Positions 1 through 6,765 of a stretch of 10,302 nt of DNA are shown here, in pieces. Source of the DNA: Ophiocordyceps camponoti-saundersi (nom. inval.) (lineage: Eukaryota; Ascomycota; Sordariomycetes; Hypocreales; Ophiocordycipitaceae); assembly GCA_003339415.1 (NCBI GenBank), contig PDHQ01000725.1, forward strand, positions 1 to 10,302, read 5' to 3'. Below the pieces are notes generated by a model. It was not told the DNA's origin, did no database searches, and saw only the letters and a list, made by a program, of their open reading frames with translations. The translations under genes and the position numbers were made by a program. The number at the start of each line of letters is the position of its first letter. The first letter of the stretch is position 1.

Positions 1-270
1 TATCCCCTAAGGGATAAACCCGTTAACTGCTCTTCTTATCCCCTAAGGGATAAACCTATTAACTGCTCTTCTTATCCCCTAAGGGATAAACCCGTTAACT
101 GCTCTTCTTATCCCCTAAGGGATAAACTTATTAACTACTTTTCTTATCCCCTAAGGGATAAACTTATTAACTGCTCTTCTTATCCCCTAAGGGATAAACT
201 TATTAACTACTTTTCTTATCCCCTAAGGGATAAACCCGTTAACTACTCTCCTTATCCCTTAGGGGATAAA
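1..270 (+). repeat. 36-bp minisatellite block A (8 units, continues beyond left edge)
   Basis: Units begin exactly every 36 bases at 1, 37, 73, 109, 145, 181, 217 and 253. Each unit has two halves: an 18-bp near-palindromic half (TATCCCCTAAGGGATAAA) followed by an 18-base half like CCCGTTAACTGCTCTTCT, which contains the six-base palindrome GTTAAC or its variant ATTAAC. Units differ almost only by C/T and G/A transitions (CCCGTT versus CCTATT or CTTATT; TGC versus TAC). The last unit (253) has the centre CCCTTAGGGG instead of CCCCTAAGGG and runs straight into the linker. The block is cut by the window edge, so its true length is unknown. Confidence 0.97.
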
Positions 271-470
271 TACTTATCGTCTTAGGTATATCGTTATCGT
301 CCTGCACGGCATAGTTAATCTCTTTATCTTTTCGCACCTACGTCGATAAAATATAGGACTTAACTCCCGCTCCTCGGACTAAGATACGGACGAGACGCGT
401 CTCTTTAGTCTGCCCGAAGCGCTATACGTAATAGTTAGCTTACTTCTCTCTAGTTATCTTCTACGGGACT
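271..470 (+). repeat. 200-bp satellite linker, copy 1
   Basis: This is the most GC-rich and probably least mutated of six linker copies. It separates 36-bp blocks A and B. It contains a perfect 12-bp palindrome, GAGACGCGTCTC (392-403), set between GACTAA (377-382) and TTAGTC (405-410), so a longer hairpin is possible. It keeps CG dinucleotides that are TA in other copies. It starts TACTTATCG and ends at CTACGGGACT. No reading frame or RNA gene was recognised in it. Confidence 0.93.
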
Positions 471-688
471 AACCTATTAACTACTTTTCTTATCCCTTAA
501 GGGATAAACCTATTAACTACTCTTCTTCTCCCTTAAGGGATAAACTTATTAACTACTCTTTTTATCCCTTAGGGGATAAACTTATTAATTACTTTTCTTA
601 TCTTTTAGGGGATAAACTTATTAACTGCTTTTCTTATCCCCTAAGGGATAAACTTATTAACTACTCTTTTTATCCCTTAGGGGATAAA
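471..688 (+). repeat. 36-bp minisatellite block B (6 units)
   Basis: Palindromic halves start at 491, 527, 563, 599, 635 and 671, again at exact 36-base spacing. The unit at 527 reads TCTCCC instead of TATCCC, and the unit at 599 has CTTTTAGGGG in its centre. The last unit (671) carries the CCCTTAGGGG centre that marks the border with the following linker. With linker 2 the block forms one of the two 418-bp higher-order periods. Confidence 0.95.
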
Positions 689-888
689 TACTTATCGTTT
701 CGGGTATATTATCGTTATCCTATACGGTATAGTTAATCTCCTTATCTTTTCGCACCTATATCGATAAAATATAGGACTTAACTTCCGCTTCTTAGACTAA
801 GATATAGACAAGATATATCTTTTTAGTCTGCCTAAAGCGCTGCACGCGATAGTTAGCTTACTTCTTTCTAGTTATCTTCTATAAGACT
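689..888 (+). repeat. 200-bp satellite linker, copy 2
   Basis: This copy is exactly as long as copy 1 and is more strongly converted to TA. The 12-bp palindrome is now AAGATATATCTT (810-821), still perfectly symmetric because both half-sites changed in parallel. It contains a rare surviving CA in GACAAG just before the palindrome. It separates blocks B and C. Confidence 0.93.
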
Positions 889-998
889 AACTTATTAACT
901 GCCTTTCTTATCCCCTAAAAGATAAACCTATTAGCTGCTTTTCTTATCCCTTAAGGGATAAACTTATTAACTACTCTCCTTATCCCTTAGGGGATAAA
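889..998 (+). repeat. 36-bp minisatellite block C (3 units)
   Basis: This is the shortest complete block apart from F, with palindromic halves at 909, 945 and 981. The unit at 909 has the altered centre CCCCTAAAAGATAA, and the last unit has the border-type CCCTTAGGGG. Loss or gain of whole 36-bp units explains the size difference from blocks B and E. Confidence 0.93.
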
Positions 999-1198
999 TA
1001 CTTATTATCTTAGGTATATCGTTGTTATCCTATACGGTATAGTTAATCTCCTTATCTTTTCGCACTTATATCGACGAAATATAAGACTTAACTTCCGCTC
1101 CTTAGACTAAGATACGGACGAGATACGTCTTTTTAGTCTGCCCGAAGCGCTATACGTAATAGTTAGCTTACTTCTTTCTAGTTATTTTCTACGAGACT
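999..1198 (+). repeat. 200-bp satellite linker, copy 3
   Basis: This is a full-length linker between blocks C and D. The palindrome has decayed unevenly to GAGATACGTCTT, an intermediate between the copy 1 and copy 2 states. The downstream TAGTCTGCCCGAAGCGC segment matches copy 1. Confidence 0.93.
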
Positions 1199-1465
1199 AA
1201 CTTATTAACTACCTTTCTTATCCCCTAAAGGATAAACCTATTAGCTGCTCTTTTTATCCCCTAAGGGATAAACCTATTAACTACTCTTCTTATCCCTTAA
1301 AAGATAAACTTATTAACTACTCTTCTTATCCCTTAAGGGATAAACCTATTAACTGCTCTTCTTATCTCTTAGTCTTATCCCTTAAGGGATAAACCCGTTA
1401 GCTGCTCTTCTTATCCCTTAAGGGATAAACCTATTAACTGCTCTCCTTATCCCTTAGGGGATAAA
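1199..1465 (+). repeat. 36-bp minisatellite block D (7 units plus a fragment)
   Basis: Palindromic halves start at 1219, 1255, 1291, 1327, 1376, 1412 and 1448. Between 1363 and 1375 there is a 13-base partial unit (TATCTCTTAGTCT), which breaks the 36-base register. This looks like an unequal-exchange or slippage scar. The last unit has the border-type CCCTTAGGGG centre. Confidence 0.94.
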
Positions 1466-1665
1466 TACCTATTATCTTAGGTATATCGTTATCGTCCTAT
1501 ATAGTATAGTTAATCTCCTTATCCTTTCGCACCTACGTCGACGAAATATAGGACTTAACTCCTACTCCTCGGACTAAGATACGGATAAGACGCGTCTCTT
1601 TAATTTACCTAAAGCGCTGCACGCGATAATTAGCTTACTTCTCTCTAATTATTTTCTATAAGACT
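1466..1665 (+). repeat. 200-bp satellite linker, copy 4
   Basis: This is a full-length linker between blocks D and E. It starts TACCTATTATC and keeps GACGCGTCTC, but the left palindrome arm has G-to-A (AAGACGCGTCTC). It ends at ATAAGACT, where copy 1 has ACGGGACT. Confidence 0.92.
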
Positions 1666-1883
1666 AACTTATTAATTACTTTTCTTATCCCTTAAGGGAT
1701 AAACTTATTAATTACTTTTCTTCTCCTTTAGGGGATAAACTTATTAATTACTTTTCTTATCCTTTAGGGGATAAACTTATTAACTACTTTTCTTATCTTT
1801 TAGGGGATAAACTTATTAATTACTTTTCTTATCCCTTAAGGGATAAACCTATTAACTACTCTCCTTATCTTTTAGGGGATAAA
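1666..1883 (+). repeat. 36-bp minisatellite block E (6 units)
   Basis: Halves start at 1686, 1722, 1758, 1794, 1830 and 1866. The block has the same length as block B, giving the second 418-bp higher-order period (linker starts 1466 and 1884). The units are the most T-rich in the satellite, with TTAATTAC replacing TTAACTGC. Confidence 0.94.
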
Positions 1884-2042
1884 TACCTATTATCTCGGGT
1901 ATATTATCGTCGTCCTATATAATATAGTTAATCTCCTTATCTTTTCGCACCTACGTTAACGAAATATAGGACTTAATTTCCGCTTCTTAAACTAAGATAT
2001 AGATAAGATATATCTTTTTCGTTTACCTAAAGCGCTATACGC
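1884..2042 (+). repeat. 200-bp satellite linker, copy 5, 3'-truncated
   Basis: This copy aligns with the others for about 159 bases, then jumps at CGCTATACGC directly into TACCTTTCTTATCC, which belongs to a minisatellite block. About 41 bases of linker and the usual lead-in are missing, consistent with a deletion. The palindrome is in the fully converted state AAGATATATCTT. Confidence 0.9.
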
Positions 2043-2104
2043 TACCTTTCTTATCCTTAAGGGATAAACCTATTAACTCCTTTTCTTATCTCTTAAGGGA
2101 TAAA
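2043..2104 (+). repeat. 36-bp minisatellite block F (2 units)
   Basis: This is a short block with halves at 2052 and 2087. The spacing is 35 because the first unit lost one C (TATCCTTAAGGG). It joins directly to linker copy 6. Confidence 0.88.
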
Positions 2105-2263
2105 TACCTATTATCTCCGGTATATAGTTATTATCCTATACGGTATAGTTAATCTCCTTATCTTTTCGCACCTACGTTAACGAAATATAGGACTTAACTT
2201 CCGCTCCTTAGACTAAGATACGGATAAGACGCGTCTCTTTAGTCTACCTAAAGCGCTACACGC
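2105..2263 (+). repeat. 200-bp satellite linker, copy 6, 3'-truncated
   Basis: This is the last linker copy. It matches copy 4 closely up to AAGCGCTACACGC, after which the normal tail is replaced by tandem copies of a 31-bp piece of the linker itself. Confidence 0.9.
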
Positions 2264-2418
2264 TTCTTTTTCGTCTATCCGAAATACTATACGCGTTTCT
2301 TTTATCTATCCGAAACGCTATACGCGTCTTTTTCGTCTGCCCGAAATACTATATACGTCTCTTTTATCTTTCCGAAACGCTATACGCGTCTCTTTCCTCT
2401 GCCCGAAACGCTATACGC
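2234..2418 (+). repeat. 31-bp tandem array derived from the linker
   Basis: The founding segment is 2234-2263 inside linker 6. Five further copies follow at 2265, 2296, 2327, 2358 and 2389, at an exact 31-base period. Each has the form TCTCTTT..CTGCCCGAAACGCTATACGCG with C/T and G/A differences (ATACTATA versus ACGCTATA). The same segment occurs once in each full linker (near 401-429 in copy 1), so this is a secondary local amplification at the right end of the satellite. Confidence 0.93.
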
Positions 2419-2518
2419 TATAGCTACGATATTTCGCTTATTTCTCCTTCGTTATTTTCTACTACGAGTTTATAATAATAATATAATTCGCTAACGTAAG
2501 GTTTAAACCTTCTCCGCT
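2419..2518. other. Unassigned TA-rich DNA right of the satellite
   Basis: Satellite similarity ends at about 2418. I see no repeat, RNA gene or credible frame in this stretch. It begins TATAGCTACGATATTTCGC and is rich in ATAATAAT. Confidence 0.6.
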
Positions 2519-3120
2519 AGTTCTTATCGTAGAGACCTATTATAGGAGGCATAATAAGTATAGTAATAGATAATATATTTTTTAAAGATAGCCCTATATA
2601 GGTAGGTAGGTAAGCTAAAATATATATCTTATATATATATTACGTATTTATAGTTACGTAGCTTACGGCTATACTTACGATTTGCTAACTAATTAGCTAT
2701 TAGGGATATCTAAATATCTCTTTCTTTTACGTATATATATACTAGTTCCTTCTTAGTTTTATTTTTAGTAAAGTCGCTAATCGCTTCGTTTATCTAAGTT
2801 TATATTATTACGCGTAAATAATAGTAGAAAGATACGTTCGCTTTCTATAATATATATCCTAATACTTAAGGGATTAAGTTAATAAATTCGGCAAATACTA
2901 CTCGTAAGATATTCGCCTTTAATAAGCGAGCTAGTTACTTAGCTATTTACGGTATAACCCCGGGATAACCCCGGTAGAAGTTATAACCCCGCTTAATCCT
3001 TTCCTTAGCTAAAGTCGTACTCGCCTAAGCTCTAGTTAGGCAAGATAGGGGAAATATATATATAAGTAAGTTTATTATAAAGGGACTCGGCACCTATCTT
3101 AGGGCTATTTATAGGTAGCG
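2500..3120 (-). pseudogene. Weak degenerate reading frame, product unknown
   Basis: Read on the minus strand in the phase of codons ending at 2521, 2524 and so on, about 200 codons contain about 13 stops, all TAA or TAG. That is about the fraction expected if every former Gln and Trp codon had been converted. Legible pieces include LARLLKANILRVVFAEFI (about 2887-2940) and INEAISDFTKNKTKKEL. A second minus-strand phase is also open for about 50 codons around 2780-2940, so the phase choice is uncertain. There is no ATG start and no motif I recognise. It may be a RIP-killed transposon fragment or simply a compositional accident. Confidence 0.22.
2619..2640. repeat. AT microsatellite
   Basis: Alternating TA run interrupted by CT, directly after GGTAGGTAGGTAAG. 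This is low-complexity sequence with no evidence of function. Confidence 0.8.
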
Positions 3121-3245
3121 ACTATAAGCTACCTCTTACTAAGGTTATAATCTTAGACGGATTCTAATAGAATCGGAATATTACGTCGAATAAAGAATAA
3201 ACTAAGTAATTAATTTATATATCTAAGAGTTAGAACGTAAGTAGG

Positions 3246-3270
3246 TATATTATATATATATTTATATAAA
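3246..3270. repeat. AT microsatellite
   Basis: Alternating TA run with one TTT interruption. Low complexity. Confidence 0.75.
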
Positions 3271-3320
3271 CTATAAATATAGAAAGCTTAACCTCTAACC
3301 CTTAGGCTCGGAGGCCTTCC

Positions 3321-3349
3321 TTATATATATAATATATATATATATATAA
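3321..3349. repeat. AT microsatellite
   Basis: About 29 bases of almost pure TA alternation, with one AA shift of register. Confidence 0.85.
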
Positions 3350-3669
3350 AAATAGCGGTCCTTAGAGAAAAGCTCTTAAGAATAAAGATACTAGCTTCTA
3401 AGCTAGCGATATGCTAAGTAGGAGTATTCTATTATTACTAGGGAATCTAAATAAATATATATATCTTCGTATTAGAGTTTTCCTTCTATGTTTAATAACC
3501 CTTTTAATTATATCCTACCTACTTATAGTTATGTAAATTAAAGTCGGTTCTTCTTTTCTAATACTACCCTTATAGCCACGGGGCTAGGGACTAACTAAAA
3601 CGGTAATAAAGTATTCTTATAAAAGTAACTTATTATAAGGTTAATAGTAGTACTAATAAAGGTATTAAA

Positions 3670-3825
3670 ATTCCTAATACTTATAACTATAATAATAATT
3701 CTGCTAGGTTTATTTTATAAGGCTATGCTCTAAGAAGTAAGGTTAGTAGCGCTAACTAACTAAGAGGGAGGTTTATAAGGTAGGCCCCTATAATATAACT
3801 TAAGATCTTCGCTATAATATTTGCC
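3670..3825 (+). repeat. Diverged direct duplication, left copy (more mutated)
   Basis: Shares ATTCCTAATA, TAACTATAAT, ATTCTGCTAGGTTTAT, AAGAAGTAAGG, AGCGCTAACTAA, TAAGAGGGAGG and CGCTATAATA, in the same order, with 4384-4525. Where they differ, this copy mostly has T or A where the right copy has C or G (GGTTAGTAGC versus GGCCGGCAGC; AGGTTTATAAGG versus AGGCCTATAGGG). This is the expected direction of RIP. A few small indels exist, so the copies are not recent. Confidence 0.8.
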
Positions 3826-4383
3826 GATATATATACTGTAACTACTTAGAACTTAGATAATATCTACGTATAATAGAAACTAAGGAAGTATAATTATCCC
3901 CTACTTAAGACTAGCGTAACTTCGGATAGATAACTTATAATAAATAAGCTCTCTAACGTAACGAATCGGGCCTGCAAGCTAGCCGACCTTATTAAGTAAA
4001 AGGTCTTCCCCTAAGCCCTATAGTTTTTCCTCTCTAATAAATAGTTTATATATATATATATATTTAGATACTTATATAAGCTACTAGTATAATATAGTAT
4101 ATCTTATATATACTGCTCGTAAGATTAATTATATATATTAGCCCGCTCTTCTTATACTTAGTAGTTTATTTCTCTTTTAGTCTAAGCCTCTAAGGTACTA
4201 ACTACTAATCGATAAACTTCTCTCTAGGCATTCCTCGAGCTAGTTAAGTAAAAATTATAGTTATAGCGGCCGTTATTTTCGTGCTCGGCACTAGAGGAAA
4301 TTTAGGATACTTAGCGCTTAGTACTAAAAAAGCTATTTTTATATCTTATATAGCGAAAGGCAGCCTCGATAAATATAGTAATA
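3826..4383. other. Unassigned TA-rich DNA between the duplicate copies
   Basis: I see no RNA gene and no plausible coding frame. The stretch includes AATTATATATATTAG runs and a short GC-richer patch near 4266-4300 (GCGGCCGTTATTTTCGTGCTCGG, here broken for reading as GCGGCCG then GTGCTCGG). Both duplicate copies share features only outside this stretch. Confidence 0.5.
4046..4064. repeat. AT microsatellite
   Basis: Short alternating TA run inside otherwise unassigned sequence. Confidence 0.75.
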
Positions 4384-4525
4384 TTCCTAATATAATAACT
4401 ATAATTCTGCTAGGTTTATATAGCAAGGCTAGGGCCCTAAGAAGTAAGGCCGGCAGCGCTAACTAATTAAGAGGGAGGCCTATAGGGTAGGCCGTATAAT
4501 ACTAGATATTTCCGCGCTATAATAA
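4384..4525 (+). repeat. Diverged direct duplication, right copy (less mutated)
   Basis: This is the partner of 3670-3825, offset about 714 bases. It retains GGCCGGCAGC, AGGGCCC and AGGCCTATAGGG, so it is closer to the pre-mutation sequence and would be the better query for finding the source element. The copied segment has short open frames on both strands, none convincing. Confidence 0.8.
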
Positions 4526-5497
4526 CGCTTTTACTATCCTTCCCTATTTCCCCGAACAGCTTATTAGCAGTTACCTTAAAGTAAATAGAATTTAGCGTTT
4601 TTACTATAATCGTATTATCGACTACTTTACCGTATTCTTTAACGCTACTAGTTATAGGCCTTAATTACTAATTATTCTTACCTTCGTTAATATATCTTCT
4701 TAAAAGTTCTACTATAGTTCGATATAGGGTAGCTGATAAACTAAATATACGGGAATAGCTCTAAGGATAATTTATTAGTATATCTCGTTTCTCTTAGCGT
4801 AATTAGCTAACTAGACGACGAACCTAAAGCCGAGTTTGCTAACGATCTCTTAGTTAATGCCCGTTATATTTACTCCGTAATAGGCAATATTCTTTCTTAG
4901 CTATTAGAAAGATATCGATTAGTTACTATTATCCTCGGCTAAGAAGTATTTTACTTACTTAAACTTAATATTATTAAGGAATCTTACAATACCTCGCAGC
5001 CTCGTACTGCCCTTATAGCCTTATCCTAATATATATATAGCTTGCCTAAGTTATAAGGACCCTTTATACGAGATCCTTCTTATCTTATAACTCCCCACTT
5101 TACCTTTTATATTCCTTATTTATTACTTTATACGTTCGAATAGGTATTTAGTCTTTAGATATCTACCCTCTTTATACGTCGCGTACGAGAGGGTATCGCG
5201 ATAATAAGTACACTCCTTTTTAGGATCCCTCGATACTAGTATTAGATAGCCCGTCTAATAGATATATCTTTAATCTCGTTAGTATAATCGCGCTTACTAG
5301 AGCGCTATTACTATAGAAGGTAACGAATAAGTATAATAATTTTATACTTATAATAATAAAGAAGCTAACTTAGCTGCCGAGCTATAGGGATAAAGAAGAA
5401 GAGGCCTCTTAGTTTCGCGGGAGTAACGGGCACTCCTGCCTATATATATACACAGCCCTCGCAGAGAAGACCGTCTTAAGGAAGTATATAGGACTAT
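4526..5497. other. Unassigned degenerate DNA
   Basis: There are no intact genes or RNA genes. Minus-strand frames are intermittently open (for example KRSVLIIAIPSRTRRIKRVD in 5161-5220) but switch phase and are too stopped to call. From about 5080 rightwards, CA and TG dinucleotides outside GCA become noticeably more frequent, so this part may have suffered less mutation. Confidence 0.5.
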
Positions 5498-5543
5498 CCG
5501 GTCCGTATAAGCCTATAGGGACCTGCCGGGTTATACGGGCCGG
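5498..5543. repeat. Inverted repeat, 13-bp arms, 20-nt loop
   Basis: The left arm CCGGTCCGTATAA (5498-5510) pairs with the right arm TTATACGGGCCGG (5531-5543), with 12 of 13 positions matching. The loop is GCCTATAGGGACCTGCCGGG. The motif GGACTATAGGG-like also recurs on both sides (AGGACTAT at 5490 and 5547). It is strikingly GC-rich for the window. It could be a transposon terminus, a small hairpin element or a chance structure. Confidence 0.65.
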
Positions 5544-6340
5544 TTAGGACTATAGGGTCTAGAAAGGTCGTTTAATCTCACCTACCTAATTTAATAAATC
5601 TAATTAATTAGTATTCGCTTAGCTAGAGGGGGCTAAAGGACCTAGGAAGGGTTAGATTTATACTTATAAGAAGGGGTCGATTTCCCACCCTTAGTAAGAA
5701 AACCTAAGGTAGCCGTAAGCCCTTCTATATAAAGTTAGTCGCCGTAAGCGCATTCGGACCTAGCAAGGTAGGGCTACCTGCTACGGATTCCTTCCTCCCT
5801 TAGCCCTTTTAATTCTACGTCTTTTAAATTTCTAGGAATTATACGGAATTACCCCTTTATCCCTTTTTCCCTTTTTCTTCTTCTTTTTCCTTTCTTCGGG
5901 AGTATCCTTTTAACCCCGCTAAACTAGCTTAGTTACGTAAATGCCTGCCAGGTTTATCCTTAATAGTAGGCTTCGTCTATAATCACTTTTTAGCCCGACT
6001 ACTTCTATAGTAAGAGAAATCCTAAATTATTCTATAGCTTTTTCTTAAAAGATCTATAGTTATGCTAGGAAGCTTATTTATAAACTTATTACTCGGATAG
6101 CTTTAAAGTAACTCCTTAAATCTTATAATATTATTATAAGTTCTTATTATTAGATTCTATTTATAAAATATCTTTATAAAATATACTATAACCTAATTTT
6201 CTACTATAAGCTATTAGGCGTATAGTTTTACTTATTATAGCGTTTAACCTTATAGGAAATTTACTTAAGTAATACTTCTATATCTCTAAGATCTAGCTAA
6301 ATACTACGCTAGTATTTAGTACTAATACTAAAGTTATAGA
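5544..6340. other. Degenerate DNA with a possible lysine-rich frame relic
   Basis: A minus-strand phase through about 5700-6180 has roughly 12 stops in 140 codons and includes basic text such as GYSRRKEKE followed by further Lys/Glu. The pyrimidine tract alone would produce such text, so I do not call a gene. Plus-strand 5935-6340 is also partly open, with about 10 percent stops. No other feature was seen. Confidence 0.35.
5860..5897. repeat. 38-nt uninterrupted pyrimidine tract
   Basis: Runs of C and T only (CCCTTTTTCCCTTTTTCTTC and onwards), bounded by A at 5859 and GGG at 5898. It is homopurine on the minus strand. Such a tract contains no CpA on either strand, so RIP cannot erode it at its preferred site, which may be why it persists. 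Confidence 0.85.
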
Positions 6341-6735
6341 AACCCGTTAACTACTCCTTTTATAAACTATAGGATAAGCTAGGTAACTGCCTTTCTTCTC
6401 CCCTAGGGTTAAACTCGCTAACTGCTTTTCTTTCTCTTAGGCATAAACTCGTTCTCGTTTACTACTCTTCTTATCCCTAAAAAGATAAACTTATTTACTT
6501 TATTCTTATTCCCTAAGAGATAAACCCTTTTACTTATAAACCTGTTTACTCCTTTTCCTATCCCCTATCGGATAAACCTATTTACTTATAAACTTACTTA
6601 CTCCTTTTCTTATTTCCTAAGCTATAAACTTATTTACTACTATTCTTATTCCCTAAGAGATAAACTCCCTAACTACTCTTATCCTCTCCGGGATAAACCT
6701 ATTTATTATACTCCTTATCCCCTAGGGGTTAGGTT
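6341..6735 (+). repeat. Scrambled relict block G of the 36-bp minisatellite family
   Basis: About ten degenerate units in the same orientation as blocks A-F, recognisable by CCCGTTAACTACTCC (6343), CTTCTCCCCTAGGGTTAAAC (about 6393), TTATCCCTAAAAAGATAAAC (6469), TTCCCTAAGAGATAAAC (6509 and 6649) and TTATCCCCTAGGGG (6715-6728). Spacing is irregular (often 36-70 bases), and differences include transversions and indels, unlike blocks A-F. It therefore looks older. It lies 4.2 kb right of the main satellite. Confidence 0.85.
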
Positions 6736-6755
6736 AAAAGCGATACCTATATAAA

Positions 6756-6765
6756 CCCCCCCCCC
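6756..6765 (+). repeat. C10 homopolymer
   Basis: Ten consecutive C residues just right of block G, in the 3' part of the long minus-strand relic (Gly codons there). It is exceptional in this TA-rich window. A similar G7 run lies at 9203-9209. Confidence 0.95.

Larger units (their letters stand above)
3121..3669. other. Unassigned TA-rich DNA
   Basis: All frames are densely stopped. Visible structure is limited to AT runs at about 3246-3270 and 3321-3349, and a small perfect hairpin CTAGCTT-CT-AAGCTAG at 3391-3406. Three of the rare surviving non-GCA CpA/TpG sites (TATGTT, TATGTA, GCCACG) fall at 3489-3579. Confidence 0.6.

Noticed and set aside
1..270. CRISPR-like periodicity (palindromic 18-mer alternating with an 18-base segment)
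   Set aside because: The segments between palindromes are not unique spacers; they are the same sequence in every unit. The whole 36 bp is a simple minisatellite in eukaryote-like DNA.
271..470. Linker as a tRNA, 5S rRNA or other Pol III gene
   Set aside because: No cloverleaf, no box A/box B pair such as GGTTCGAATCC, and no conserved 5S core could be found on either strand.
1..2104. Palindromes as bacterial-type terminators or operators
   Set aside because: They recur dozens of times with no genes next to them, and the base pattern indicates a RIP-affected fungal genome.
3391..3406. Small hairpin CTAGCTT-CT-AAGCTAG
   Set aside because: Seven-bp stems are expected by chance in TA-rich DNA, and nothing around it suggests a function.
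4281..4466. A 61-codon open frame on the plus strand
   Set aside because: It begins with GTG, not ATG, which is not credible for a fungal nuclear gene. It overlaps the mutated duplicate 4384-4525, and its partner copy at 3670-3825 does not keep the frame. The protein shows no recognisable domain.
2419..6340. LTR retrotransposon structure
   Set aside because: No pair of long direct repeats with TG and CA ends, primer-binding site or reverse transcriptase motif is visible. The erosion could hide one, but nothing supports the call.
5935..6340. Plus-strand reading frame with Phe/Tyr/Leu-rich text
   Set aside because: About 14 stops in 135 codons is no better than background here, and the opposite strand is equally open in parts.
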